Of a stretch of 64,000 nucleotides of DNA, positions 1-9,599 are shown in pieces; position 1 is the first letter of the stretch, and every line of letters begins with the position of its first letter. The position numbers were made by a program, and so were the translations under genes. Origin of the DNA: Mojavia pulchra JT2-VF2 (lineage in GTDB: Bacteria; Cyanobacteriota; Cyanobacteriia; Cyanobacteriales; Nostocaceae); the NCBI GenBank assembly GCA_019359325.1, contig JAHHHN010000001.1:496001-560000 (forward strand), written 5' to 3'. Under the pieces are notes generated by a model. The model had not been told where the DNA came from. It ran no database searches and saw only the letters and a list, made by a program, of their open reading frames with translations.

Positions 1-2084
1 ACTGATGACTGAGCTGGTGTATCTTGGGGGCACAAGCGCAGTTGCACGAAAAAATCTCTAGAACCCGCTTTAGGATTTGGTTTTTTATCGATAACTTGTA
101 AAAGGCTACCAGAGGGTAATAATTCTTGGTTATTTAGGCGGATTGGGGCCTGGGTTTGAATTACCCACCCAGAATCAAGGTTGTCAATAGTTCGCGGTGC
201 AGTTGCTTCTGTGGTAGTTGGCTGCGGAGTTGCGGTTGGGCTAGTCACAACTGGAGTTTCACCGGATGGCGATCGCATCTGCATTACTAAGTATCCCAAA
301 TAACCGGCTGCTAAAACTAATATTAACGGAACTATAAAATTTAGTGGTAGTTGGGCAGTTTTGGCAGGCTTAGTTTCTGGGATTACTTGTGTTTTCTGAT
401 TGGGGTTACCTAGGAGTGTTCCTTGTACTGTTCTGGACGGAGCATTAGTAGCTTTACCCAGGAAACTGTCTGGTATGACCGCTGCCAGGCTTGAGTTTGG
501 TTCAGAGTATCGAACTTGACAATGTACTAAGGCAATAGTGACATTATCATGTCCATTTTTAGTGTTAGCAATTTCTACTAATTTTTCAGTAGCATGTGCT
601 ACATCGGTTTCCCCTGTCAAAATCGGTAAGACTTCTGTTTCCCAATAGTCCTCAACGCGGTCAAAGTCGCTCAAACCATCGGATGTAAGTAGGAAAACAG
701 CATCTTCATCCAGAATAAACCTCTGGGCAGTGGGATGTAATGAAGTACTGGGACTCATTCCTAAAGCCTGGACGAGAGAGCCAGATCCACCTTGTAATAT
801 TGCTTCACGGTAGACAGCATAGCCTAACCGTACCTCACGCGAAGCTACATCATCATCAAGGGTAACTTGATAACAACCGTGGCGCGTAATCCAGTAGGCA
901 CGGCTATCACCGACGTGGGTAATGTACATTTCATGGGCAATTGGTAATGCCATTACCAAGGTGGTGCCCATGCGTTGACGTCCCTGCCGATTTTCGCCGT
1001 CATTGCGTTGGCTAATTTTGTCATTTACAACTGCCACTGCTGATTCTAAGTCATTTAGCAGCAGTGAAGGGTCTATGTGGTCATACGGAACTTTTGTGAG
1101 TTCATGTACCTGATGCTGAATCGTTTCAATTGCTAAATTTGATGCTACATTGCCTCCCTCGTGCCCACCGATGCCGTCACAGACAATGGCTAGGGCGGTC
1201 GCCTGTGGAGGTTTACTTACTAAGGTACCACTGGGAGGGTAACAGGCATCTTCATTACGTTGGCGACTGGGGCCAGTGTCAGTTTTAGTGAAAATTTTGA
1301 TAGTAGACTTTTGCGATCGCCCTAATTGAGCTAGTCCTTGATCTAAGACTGTAATTAATTGATCAGGTGAATTGATCTGTTGCTGAATTAAAGCATTACT
1401 AATTTTGTTGATAAGTTCAGCTATAGCTGGTTTTGCCTCTCTGTGCAATTGCTGCCAAAATTCTCCTAATTGAGGTAAGCCTGGTGTTGTTGAGGAGTCA
1501 ACACGCAATTCTAACAAGCGTACTAACGACCCTTCTACCCTTAACAAATATGGGTCTAGTAAGCTAGAGGCCACACCTTCACTTGCAAATGGATGCCAAA
1601 GATGAGCTAACTGCCATAGCCAATTGAGTTGGCGCATTGATGTAGCGTCACGCCAAGCACTGATTAACTCGCTACACAGTTGCACTTGTAGCGCTGTACC
1701 ATCGGTCAGTATTGGGGGTTTTTCTAAAAGTAATATGTCTTTACGAGAACGACCATCGGTTACAGGTATTACTCCATATACCTGCGGTACGTGTAATCTG
1801 TAAGGAATAAGTCTTAGATAAGCTCTAATTGCCGACGAATTATCTAATTCAGGTGTTTGCGGAACTAACCCAGGCTTAGTATCTAAAACAACAGATTTAT
1901 TGATCACTAAATAGCGCTCGTCCAAGATTTCTCCGGGAGTGGCAACACTCAGGCCATCTCCCTCAGCCCAGAGGTAATGCTTGGGTAGAGGTGTGGAGCA
2001 TCGCAAGCAAAATTTATGTGTTAAGGGGTTGAGAGCTTGACACATCTCATTTGGGCAGTAGAGCGTTGCCACATCATTTTCCAT
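1..2084 (-). CDS. PP2C-type Ser/Thr protein phosphatase with zinc ribbon and membrane anchor (C-terminus cut by window edge)
   Basis: The reading frame starts at ATG 2084 and is open to the left edge, so the C-terminus is missing. The N-terminus has a zinc-ribbon cysteine set (CPN..C, then CLRC) in the first 25 residues. Residues about 265-520 form a PP2C domain that dephosphorylates phospho-Ser/Thr proteins with two metal ions: RQRNEDACY, CDGIGGHEGG, MGTTLV, HVGDSRAY, LTSDGLSD and GHDNVTIAL supply the metal-binding Asp residues in order. A hydrophobic segment near residues 575-597 (LPLNFIVPLILVLAAYLGYL) should anchor it in the membrane, after a Pro/Thr linker and before an SH3-like tail. The segment between ribbon and phosphatase is not recognised; it may be a decayed kinase-like module. 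Family assignment is firm; the substrate is unknown. Confidence 0.9.
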   Translation of the reverse strand, partial: MENDVATLYCPNEMCQALNPLTHKFCLRCSTPLPKHYLWAEGDGLSVATPGEILDERYLVINKSVVLDTKPGLVPQTPELDNSSAIRAYLRLIPYRLHVPQVYGVIPVTDGRSRKDILLLEKPPILTDGTALQVQLCSELISAWRDATSMRQLNWLWQLAHLWHPFASEGVASSLLDPYLLRVEGSLVRLLELRVDSSTTPGLPQLGEFWQQLHREAKPAIAELINKISNALIQQQINSPDQLITVLDQGLAQLGRSQKSTIKIFTKTDTGPSRQRNEDACYPPSGTLVSKPPQATALAIVCDGIGGHEGGNVASNLAIETIQHQVHELTKVPYDHIDPSLLLNDLESAVAVVNDKISQRNDGENRQGRQRMGTTLVMALPIAHEMYITHVGDSRAYWITRHGCYQVTLDDDVASREVRLGYAVYREAILQGGSGSLVQALGMSPSTSLHPTAQRFILDEDAVFLLTSDGLSDFDRVEDYWETEVLPILTGETDVAHATEKLVEIANTKNGHDNVTIALVHCQVRYSEPNSSLAAVIPDSFLGKATNAPSRTVQGTLLGNPNQKTQVIPETKPAKTAQLPLNFIVPLILVLAAGYLGYLVMQMRSPSGETPVVTSPTATPQPTTTEATAPRTIDNLDSGWVIQTQAPIRLNNQELLPSGSLLQVIDKKPNPKAGSRDFFVQLRLCPQDTPAQSS

Positions 2085-3235
2085 AGTTTTCGCACCGATC
2101 AGCAATTGGCAATTTCTTCAGCAGCATTGGCAATTTCTTCAACAGCATTAGCAGAGGCAATCTGGATCGCTCATGTTTCTTTAACCCGACATATCCAACT
2201 TTGGATCAATGATTTTAGCTGGCTGATACTAGCAGGCGCTAATAATTATCTACTTATCCAAAGAAATCGCTCCTCAGTCAATCCTACAGCCTCATCATAC
2301 TTTCTATTCCTTATATGACTCTCTATCAACAGCGCAGCTAACTTCAACTCTGCCACCACAGCTTAACTCCAGCCAGCATAACTGTACTGTTTACTTTTGA
2401 TAAATTACCTGATCACAAAGCGGTAGATAATACTAGTATTTCTATAGTTTATAAGTTGTGAGGCATTAATAACTTTAATTAAGAATTAAGATAACTGAAC
2501 ACATAAGCTAAACGAGGCTCTCAACTTTGTCAAATATAGTTCACCAATTTTTAACGTAATTTAGAAAAACCATTATCCGATTAATGATGCCATTGTTAGT
2601 TAATGTTTTGGGTAATTGGCATTTCTAGCACACCTACCAGTGATTTTGCATCTATGAGAATTGTCTAGAATGTACTGTATTATCTCTTGGCTAGCTACAT
2701 CTCTTCACAACGAGGACATATGTTACTAATCACATACTGCATAGCTGTAGATCCGAAATTTTATAAAAAATAAATATATTCAAGTTTTACAGATATATTT
2801 TGAGAGGATGACCAAGCACTAAAGCGGTAGCTATCATATTAATTAGTGCGAATCTATACTAACTCTGCTAGCTTGGCTTTTAGCACAAAAAATTGGTTAA
2901 CAATCCATTGAATAATTTAAATCTAGCAATACTAGCTGTTACAGCTGTACTAAATATTAACTGTGTCAGAAAGCTTCTACCTAAAAAATTCTTATCAGCA
3001 ACTTCAGGGTATTGACCTATACGTACTGTAATTCAGCATAGATAGCTGAGGATTATTTCGTTCACCGAAATCGCAAGTGGTAGATTAACTACTAAAACTT
3101 AAACTACCAAAACTTAGCTTATTGTTCACATCTAGTACTATTACTTAAAGCCGCAGCAGACAAGTCTTAGGGGCATGGTACAGCCTGCCCCTAAAAAGCC
3201 AAGAATTACAAAACTTTTAGTTGTAGCTCTTGACT
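2085..3235. other. Gene-poor AT-rich intergenic region
   Basis: About 1.15 kb between the phosphatase start and the ndhM stop. It contains a short direct duplication around 2105-2147 (GGCAATTTCTTCARCAGCAT twice). A reading frame of 93 codons on the plus strand overlaps the phosphatase start, has a non-ATG start and no family resemblance, so it is not called. No tRNA, RNA motif or transposon end was recognised. Confidence 0.5.
3169..3192 (-). terminator. Hairpin downstream of ndhM
   Basis: AGGGGCA and TGCCCCT form a perfect 7-bp stem with a 10-nt loop, 44 bp past the ndhM stop. There is no T-tract on the minus strand, so a role in termination or mRNA 3'-end protection is inferred only from position. 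Confidence 0.35.
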
Positions 3236-3595
3236 TTACTGTTTCTCATCAGTTGCTACTTGGGGGATTCCCATGCTGTAGTTGGTGACACGGCTTAGGA
3301 GATTGTAGCTGATTTCGCCTTTTTGTAGGAGCGATCGCAAATAATGCTCCAAATCTGATCCAATGCGGCGTAAGTTGTAGTCTGTTAAATCCTGGCCACT
3401 AGATGCTTCTACCAGTTCATCAAACTTACGATAAATCTTTTGCAGCGCATCTTCATTCCAGTTAAATTCATTGTCTGGGTCAACATCTAACGATAAAACC
3501 TGATTACTGGGAACCAGTTCGCCATCTCGGTCAATTTCCGCTGCAAAAATGCGGATATGCCGGGTTGTGGACTTAAGCAGCATCGGGTTGTCCAT
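3236..3595 (-). CDS. ndhM: NAD(P)H-quinone oxidoreductase (NDH-1) subunit M
   Basis: The 119-residue protein matches cyanobacterial NdhM over its length, with the family signatures LLKSTTRHIRIFAAEID, LDVDPDNEFNW, IGSDLEHYLRSLLQKGEI and SRVTNYSMGIPQ. NdhM is an oxygenic-photosynthesis-specific subunit of the peripheral arm of the thylakoid NDH-1 complex, which accepts electrons from ferredoxin and supports cyclic electron flow, respiration and CO2 uptake. It has no membrane segment, as expected. It starts at ATG 3595 (MDNPMLLKS); an internal ATG at 3583 would give the shorter form seen in some species. The gene stands alone, also usual in cyanobacteria. Confidence 0.95.
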   Translation of the reverse strand: MDNPMLLKSTTRHIRIFAAEIDRDGELVPSNQVLSLDVDPDNEFNWNEDALQKIYRKFDELVEASSGQDLTDYNLRRIGSDLEHYLRSLLQKGEISYNLLSRVTNYSMGIPQVATDEKQ

Positions 3596-4647
3596 AAAAG
3601 GGTGTAAGATTTGGGTTGATTACACTGAAATCATTGTAGACGCTATACCTGAGCTTGAATGACCTTAATAAAAAGGAATCATGCCTATGGTGCAAGCATT
3701 AGCCAAAATACTATCTGCACTACACTCTCTTCAAATTCTTAATTTTTCGTTTCACTGCATTAGTCCTAAGAGAAGCAGCAAGATCATAGCTTTTTTCAGG
3801 CTCTCCTTGACACGGGGAGCCAGTGTATTGTAAAGCCTAGTGTGTTGACGGGTTGTCCCGATTTGAACGAACTGGTGTTGAGAAATTAGAGGAGGGGTCA
3901 CAAATCCATCGAATTAACGTTTGTTGAGCGTCAAACTTTAGCAAACTTTAGCCGGAGTTGCCTTTGCGACAATTTACAGGTAAGCTGTTTTGATTTCTAG
4001 AGGAACCACGAGTTTACTATGGCGGTCAGTTAACCATGTCTAATCACTACTGCTAGGCTCTTTTTACTTGACAAAATCTAGAAAGCACTAGAATAGCAGA
4101 CTCGGCTGTAATAAAGTAATCAGTGTCTATAATTTTCATTCAGAACAAAAATAAATCTTTAATGACTTTGCTGATTGATGTCTCCTGAATTTTATGATGA
4201 AAAAAATGAACATCTAGTAAATTTACGTAGTTATGGCACAACTACCTCTAGCTTTCATAAAAGAGAAAAACTTTAGTGTTTTTACGTAAGTGTAAACACG
4301 AAAATTTCAGTAAAATTCCAAACTGTTATTGACGTTTAGATAAAGTTGATGTAAAAACCTTTAAAAAGCTCGAACAACTTCTTACAGAAACTTTATTGTA
4401 TAGAATCTTAAAAACTGAATAATAGTTATGGCTTACCTGAACCACCTTTGGCGCAGGGAAAATACAGCCTACGCAGTCAAAGTCTGGCTCGAAAAGAACA
4501 CAGGAGAGTGGAATAGAAGACAAATGTGATGGATGAAGAATGATTCTGAGTTCAACCACTTTGGATTCAAAAAAAAATTAAAGAATTTTTGTTGGGTATT
4601 TAGCTCCTCAACCTCATGACCACCAAGTAAAGGAATCCGCAAAATTT
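3596..4647. other. Intergenic region with short hairpins, no supported gene
   Basis: About 1.05 kb. It holds a hairpin at 3799-3821 (GGCTCTCC/GGGGAGCC, one mismatch) in a slightly GC-richer patch up to about 3870 that resembles patches near 33000 and 53600. A 51-codon frame from ATG 3680 has AAGGA upstream, and a 77-codon minus-strand frame lies at 4326-4559; neither resembles a known family. The segment just before 4648 should hold the promoter of the next gene. Confidence 0.45.
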
Positions 4648-4929
4648 ATGAACTCCAAAGCCTTACCACGTCAGATAAATAATATTGAAGTAGGTGTTTA
4701 TGAGTGTGAAATACATCTCAAATTCCGGTTGATTGAGGAAAAGAGTCTATTAGGCGATCGCGAGCAACTATTGCAAGTGCTTTTAGATGCTTTAACTGAA
4801 GGCTCTGATGATTTTCTAGAGACACTGCAAGCGTCTGTTAAAGCCCAGGAAGTTTCTGAATTTAAAGCTTCACCGCAAATGCGACGCCAACTCATGCGCT
4901 TACGAAATTTCGCCGATAATAGTCAATAA
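4648..4929 (+). CDS. Small conserved-looking protein of unknown function
   Basis: A 93-residue soluble acidic protein starting at ATG 4648, with AAAGGAA about 12 nt upstream. It carries a HIP1 site within the frame, a feature of resident cyanobacterial genes. It has an N-terminal beta-like segment (GVYECEIHLKFRLIEE), a central helical segment (REQLLQVLLDALTEGSDDFLE) and a basic C-terminus (ASPQMRRQLMRLRN). The Arg-rich helix could contact nucleic acid or a partner protein. I do not recognise the family. It is isolated between two long gene-poor stretches. Confidence 0.65.
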   Translation: MNSKALPRQINNIEVGVYECEIHLKFRLIEEKSLLGDREQLLQVLLDALTEGSDDFLETLQASVKAQEVSEFKASPQMRRQLMRLRNFADNSQ

Positions 4930-5721
4930 ATATCTGTATAATTTGAGTAGTGACAAGTCGTGGCTTAGATATCAAATGGTGAATTTGTTTTAAGTTTACC
5001 TATTTGCTCTAACCTTGAGTTGGCTTGTGTAACTTAACCTCAAGGCTAGGAGTTTACCTTACTCTCCGAAAAGCCCAAGAAAGCGTCACAGTAGCCCTCA
5101 CCCTTTGCACTACGGAAATATTTGGGTGCCTACTAATGCAGTTACGCCTTCCTACTAAGGCAGGTTACAGTTTTTCAAGGATTTTATTTTTGGCAAATAC
5201 CTTTGATCAGGGTGTTACTTCAAGTTGGTAAAGTACTAGTTAGCAATCATTTACGTTAAATACTCTGAACATTTCAGAGATTTCTAAATTTATGGGTTGC
5301 TTCGTGAGCGATTGCAGCTGTTTAATATTAGGATTTTGCAAGCTTGAAGTTTCATTCCACCCTTACACATGGCATATGAGATAATTTTCACAAACCCATT
5401 AGGGTAGGATTAATTTTTTAGAAGATTAGTCGATAAATTTAACTACTTGACAAAGGGCTGAAGGCTTAATACTGAACTGTTAATTAGTCCAACTAAAATC
5501 AATTCTCATCCCACAGCTACGAAAACATCGCTATGCTCGTTTTCATAAAAAGCCGTGGGATTTCGAGTCATTAGCCCTTGGTCATTAGCACTAATGACTG
5601 TTGACTTAATTACTTAGCAATTTTTCAAGCTAAAACCCACGAGTAAATGCCCACAATGAGGGCATGAAAATTGTTCCTCCTTATTCTCCAGTCCCCAGCC
5701 CCTCTTTTCAAGACAAGCTGT
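4930..5721. other. Intergenic region with hairpin elements
   Basis: About 790 bp. Only the stem-loop at 5509-5560 and a palindromic TCATTAG/CTAATGA cluster near 5570-5597 stand out. A plus-strand frame at 5025-5231 has no supporting signal and is not called. Confidence 0.45.
5509..5560. repeat. Imperfect stem-loop
   Basis: The outer arms TCCCAC/GTGGGA and inner arms CGAAAAC/GTTTTCA face each other across 52 bp, giving an interrupted cruciform or RNA stem-loop. It lies about 160 bp beyond the stop of the minus-strand response regulator. It could be a repeat-family element or a transcript 3' structure. Confidence 0.5.
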
Positions 5722-6417
5722 CTATTTAGCAAGACCGTGTTCTAAAGCAAAACGAACTAACTCTGTACGGCTATTAGTACCGGTTTTACTAAACAAACGG
5801 CTAACGTACTTTTCGACATTGCGGACGCTGGTCTCTAAGCGACGGGCAATTTCTTTGTTCATTAACCCTTCAGCGACCAAGTTTAAAACACTTTGTTCTC
5901 TAGGGGTCAGGTCGATTTTAAATGGTGCTGGTGATTGTGAGATCGCATTTCTTTGAGTTAACAAAGCCTTTATTTGGGCAATTTGATGGGCTAGTTCAGC
6001 AATATCAGGAGTTTCACCGTCTTCACCTGTAGTTTGAAGTTTAGCTGTGCGACGGGCAAGTAAGTTTTCTACTATGGCAATTAACTCATCTGGGTCGAAA
6101 GGTTTGGGTAAATAAGCATCAACACCAGCTTGATAGCCTTGAATGCGATCGCCTGTCATGCCCTTAGCAGTTAAAAATACTACTGGCAGCGTTTGGAACC
6201 GAGGATCATCTCGCAGTTGCTTGAGGAATTGATAGCCGTCTACCTGGGGCATCATGATGTCAGAAATCACTAAGTCAGGCGTGTTCTGCTGCATCAAATC
6301 CCAACCCTCACGGGCGTTACTGGCGACTTGAACGCTGAAACCGCTTTCTTGTAAATAATCTTTGACGGCTTCCCGCAATCCCGGTTCGTCATCTACCAGT
6401 AACAGTTGTGCTGACAT
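5722..6417 (-). CDS. NarL/LuxR-type response regulator, Ycf29/Rre1-like
   Basis: A receiver domain (residues 1-120) carries the acidic pair DD at 9-10, the phospho-acceptor Asp53 in LVISDIMMP and the conserved Lys in YLPKPFD. After a linker, residues about 170-230 form a LuxR-type helix-turn-helix (LTPREQSVLNLVAEGLMNKEIARRL, NVEKYVSRLF). The receiver and the TPREQ..VEKYVSRL..KT.TN.R.ELVRFAL signature match the cyanobacterial/plastid Ycf29 (Rre1) group, which controls stress and photosynthesis genes. I chose ATG 6417 because AAGGA lies 7 nt upstream and it gives the normal receiver start; the frame extends to a TTG at 6477. Orthology to Rre1 specifically is moderately sure. Confidence 0.88.
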   Translation of the reverse strand: MSAQLLLVDDEPGLREAVKDYLQESGFSVQVASNAREGWDLMQQNTPDLVISDIMMPQVDGYQFLKQLRDDPRFQTLPVVFLTAKGMTGDRIQGYQAGVDAYLPKPFDPDELIAIVENLLARRTAKLQTTGEDGETPDIAELAHQIAQIKALLTQRNAISQSPAPFKIDLTPREQSVLNLVAEGLMNKEIARRLETSVRNVEKYVSRLFSKTGTNSRTELVRFALEHGLAK

Positions 6418-6536
6418 TTGAAATTTCCTTAAGTTTACCTTTTTCCAATTTAGCGAAACTTGGTAGGCATTGAACAATATACAGACAGGTCAACTTTTGT
6501 GGAGAATTCAAAATTGAAATTCATCTGAGCTAATTT

Positions 6537-7505
6537 CTATAGCCAATCAATAATCTGGGCTTTTTCTGGCAGCTTGGCTTCGCTTTGCCCAGAGTAACGC
6601 GCTTTCGCAGTAAATAATGCAATAGGAGTACTTAAAAAGTCTACAAGGCTGGCTTGACCCGCGATCGCCTTGACGCTATATTTAGGCACTTCCTTCAATA
6701 ACCAGCGTACCAAGCGATAGTAATATTCCTGGCGTTTAAGCCCTGGCATTAACTCCACGCCATACAGTTCGTGCAGATAGCGATTTGAGCGCCCATAGCG
6801 CCGCCATTGGCTTTTCAATTCTTTGAGTGTGGTACGGTGACGGTGCTGGACTACAGCATCTGGGGCAAATTCCAAATGCCCGATGTTTGCCCCCAGAATC
6901 CGCCAACAAATGTCTGCATCTCCACCAGTAGTAAGATAAGGACGAAATAAACCAACTTTTTCTAAGGCGATGCGTTGAACTGCTAAATTAGCGGTTTGAC
7001 CGTAAGCACAGAAAGGATGGGCAAGGGTGTGCTTTTGTGATAAGGTTTCTTGACGGTCTGCATGTTGTTCTAGCAGAGTTTTACCTGGTAGAGCCTTAAT
7101 TTCACCTACAACAATTACTACATCTGGTTTGATGAAAGGTTTAATTAATGATTCTAGCCACTGCGGTTGAGGACGGCAATCAGCATCGGTAAAAGCTACA
7201 ATTTCCCCGGTTGCAGCTCGAATGCCAGTGTTACGAGCTGCGTAGGAGCTTTGAATTTGGTTTTCACTCAAAGGGTGAATTGTAATCGGGCAAAGTTCAG
7301 CAGATGCTTTTAGGGATGTGAGAGTGCGATCGCTACTGTTATTATCTACCAGCAAATACTCTACCCGTTCTTTAGGGTAAGTTTGAGACAGCAAACAAGA
7401 AATTAAATCTGGTAAATCTGCCTCACCATTATAAATAGGAACAACCACCGACACCCTTGGCATAAAGCTGTTGGCGGTGGTTGCATCAACTAATTGATGA
7501 TTCAT
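6537..7505 (-). CDS. Family 2 glycosyltransferase
   Basis: A 322-residue GT-A fold enzyme that should transfer a sugar from a nucleotide sugar. It shows the GT2 start VSVVVPIYNGEADL, the nucleotide-binding DNNSSD, the metal-binding DxD in AFTDADCRPQPQW, and a late GGDADICWRI motif in place of the usual ED. No clear membrane segment is present, so it probably acts at the cytoplasmic face of the membrane on a lipid- or polysaccharide-linked acceptor. It starts at ATG 7505. No other polysaccharide genes are adjacent, so the product (cell-surface glycan, glycolipid) cannot be inferred. Confidence 0.88.
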   Translation of the reverse strand: MNHQLVDATTANSFMPRVSVVVPIYNGEADLPDLISCLLSQTYPKERVEYLLVDNNSSDRTLTSLKASAELCPITIHPLSENQIQSSYAARNTGIRAATGEIVAFTDADCRPQPQWLESLIKPFIKPDVVIVVGEIKALPGKTLLEQHADRQETLSQKHTLAHPFCAYGQTANLAVQRIALEKVGLFRPYLTTGGDADICWRILGANIGHLEFAPDAVVQHRHRTTLKELKSQWRRYGRSNRYLHELYGVELMPGLKRQEYYYRLVRWLLKEVPKYSVKAIAGQASLVDFLSTPIALFTAKARYSGQSEAKLPEKAQIIDWL

Positions 7506-7628
7506 AAATTAAAATTTTGGATTGGGATTACTTACTAGTATTCCCAATCCAAAATCTTAAAACTGATTAGAACACGCACTTGGTATGACTCAAAAAATCC
7601 GGCTTGGGAAATAATTGAATACGTAAAT

Positions 7629-8966
7629 CTAAAATTTCAAGTCGCTAGCGCGGACACTCATTGATCCAGTGGGTTGATTTGCCGGAGGTTGAGCGAAGTT
7701 ATTACTAGATAGCGCTGTAATTGCTCGCGCATATTGTGGATCGTTTGGAGTGCCAACTAAATCTGGATTAGACGCTAGTTGACGCTCTTGTGCTTCTGTT
7801 AAGTCTAACTTGATATCTGGTGTGATGCCTTTGTGGTTAATATCCGTTCCCTGGGGAGTGTAATAGTGGGCAATGGTGACTGCCAAGCCCGAACCATCAG
7901 CGAGTTGATGAACTGACTGTACTAACGCTTTTCCAAAGGTTTGACTGCCAACAACTACTGCTCGCTTATTATCTTTGAGTGCCCCTGTGAGAATTTCGCT
8001 AGCACTAGCTGAATTACCATCCACCAGTACTGCTAAGGGAAGCTGAGTCAGGGCAGTGCGATTAGCTTTAGTATCTTCCGCTCCTCCTAACCGATCTACT
8101 GTACGGACAATTCCGCCATTATCCAGCCACATCCGCGCAATTTCAATGCTCGACTGCAACAAACCACCAGGATTGCCTCGCAAATCCAATACATAAGCAT
8201 TTACTTGCTTACCGTTTAAATCGCGGATGGCTCGTCGCATTTGTTCTGCTGCATGAGAACTAAATTCTCGCAACCGGATATAGCCAACACGCCGATTACC
8301 TTCTTGCTTGAGGGTATAACGTACAGTTGGTACTTCAATAGTTGCCCTGGTTAGCTTCAAATCAAAAGCATTCTTCCCTGACCGCCCCAGGCGCAATGTC
8401 AGAGGAGTACCAGCTTTACCACGAATTAGCTTGGAGGCATCATCCACTTTCATCTGCTGAGTGGGTTTGCCATTAATTGCTAAAATTTCATCGCCTGCTT
8501 TAATACCAGCTTTCAGCGCTGGGGAATTTTCTATAGCTTCTACAACAGTGAGCCGCTTGGTTTTATCATTTAATTCCATGCGAATGCCAATCCCAGAGAC
8601 TTCCCCTGATGTTTGGCTGGTCAGCGCCTCATACTGTTTGGGGTCCATAAACCGAGTGTAAGGATCTCCCAACTGTTGTAAAGCTTCACGAATGGCAACG
8701 TAAGCTTCTTCATGAGTTGTATAGTTTTTACTTAACAAACTTTGTCTAGTTGCTTGCCAATCTTGTTGATTAAATTTGCCATCAACATATTCACGATTCA
8801 CCAGTTGCCAGACTTCGTCAACTACTGCTTTGGGGCTATCTTGTAGGGCAGCCCGAACGCAGCGAGTCCAAGCCGGGCCAAATAAAGATACAGTGGCGCT
8901 CGTGGCGATCGCTCCACCAATCAAGGCTACTTGGAGCGGCGAGTAACGTTTCGCAGATTGGTTCAT
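7629..8966 (-). CDS. C-terminal processing peptidase (S41 family)
   Basis: The protein has a basic N-terminus and a hydrophobic segment (VALIGGAIATSATVSLFG), consistent with export or anchoring in the periplasm or thylakoid lumen. A PDZ domain follows (GIGIRMEL to GKAGTPLTLRL), then the S41 protease core with DLRGNPGG, the nucleophile motif NSASASEI and the general-base Lys in TFGKALVQ, ending GTDINHKGITPD. Such enzymes trim C-termini; cyanobacteria have several, and CtpA matures photosystem II protein D1. Which paralog this is cannot be settled here. ATG 8966 (MNQSAKRYSP) is preferred to a TTG 54 bp upstream because it gives a compact signal segment. About 445 residues, normal for the family. 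Confidence 0.9.
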   Translation of the reverse strand: MNQSAKRYSPLQVALIGGAIATSATVSLFGPAWTRCVRAALQDSPKAVVDEVWQLVNREYVDGKFNQQDWQATRQSLLSKNYTTHEEAYVAIREALQQLGDPYTRFMDPKQYEALTSQTSGEVSGIGIRMELNDKTKRLTVVEAIENSPALKAGIKAGDEILAINGKPTQQMKVDDASKLIRGKAGTPLTLRLGRSGKNAFDLKLTRATIEVPTVRYTLKQEGNRRVGYIRLREFSSHAAEQMRRAIRDLNGKQVNAYVLDLRGNPGGLLQSSIEIARMWLDNGGIVRTVDRLGGAEDTKANRTALTQLPLAVLVDGNSASASEILTGALKDNKRAVVVGSQTFGKALVQSVHQLADGSGLAVTIAHYYTPQGTDINHKGITPDIKLDLTEAQERQLASNPDLVGTPNDPQYARAITALSSNNFAQPPANQPTGSMSVRASDLKF

Positions 8967-9599
8967 GTATATCAGCTGGAATAATTGTGTTGTTGACAGT
9001 TTAGCAATCAGATTTTCCAAAAAATTTTAAGTTTTATACTTAAGTTTAGCTATACTTCCTTCATCATTTCTTATTGAAATGAAGCTAAAAATATTGCTTT
9101 ACTTTATGACAATCATTTCTCTGTTTGCTAGCTTTCTCCGGACAATCATCTAGAGTATGTGACAGTTTTATATGTGTCAACTATATACTCTCGATTATTT
9201 TTATAAGATAGCACTTTGCTTATTGACTTGCAGATACTTAAGATATCGACAAACTATGCTTTTCTTACTTATGTCATGAAACGTAAAGGTTACTTGAAAA
9301 CAACAGTTTCAGTTAAGAGAAAAGCTGGGTAACTGTGGCGATTGATACAAAAAATAGCTTGTGGTTTGTGCGTTATCTTTGGCGTTTGGCTAATCTGTAC
9401 CACTATAACCTTAGTTTATGCATCTTCCTAAGCAGTAAATGCCTTTTTGCGTTAAGCTGACTCATCCACGAGTCTTTAATACTGATTAATGAGTTTTTTA
9501 GCTCCGTTAATGAGGCTTTGATGCTCGTTCACCAGTTTTTTAGACTCGTACCTTGGTGATCGTAGCTTGCATCTGCCACAATTCAGCCAGAAGCGCATT
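8967..9599. other. AT-rich intergenic region ending in decayed 21-bp repeats
   Basis: No supported gene. The right part carries the degenerate tandem units at 9469-9552; the rest is AT-rich without recognised motifs. Confidence 0.5.
9469..9552 (-). repeat. Four degenerate 21-bp tandem units
   Basis: Four consecutive 21-bp units (9469-9489, 9490-9510, 9511-9531, 9532-9552) match, with several mismatches each, the minus-strand form of the array at 17095-17409. Unit 1 reads CGAGTCTTTAATACTGATTA versus CGAGTCTTTGATACTCGTGA there, and unit 2 ends GCTCCGTTAA versus ACTCCGTTAA. It lies between a Uma2 gene and the protease gene. Confidence 0.7.

Noticed and set aside
2037-2318. 93-codon plus-strand frame at the phosphatase start
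   Set aside because: Overlaps the start of the phosphatase gene on the other strand, has a TTG start and no family resemblance; part of it is a short direct duplication.
3680-3835. 51-codon frame with AAGGA upstream of ATG
   Set aside because: Only the ribosome site supports it; the peptide is low in recognisable structure and runs through a hairpin.
4326-4559. 77-codon minus-strand frame
   Set aside because: No ribosome site, no similarity, AT-rich spacer.
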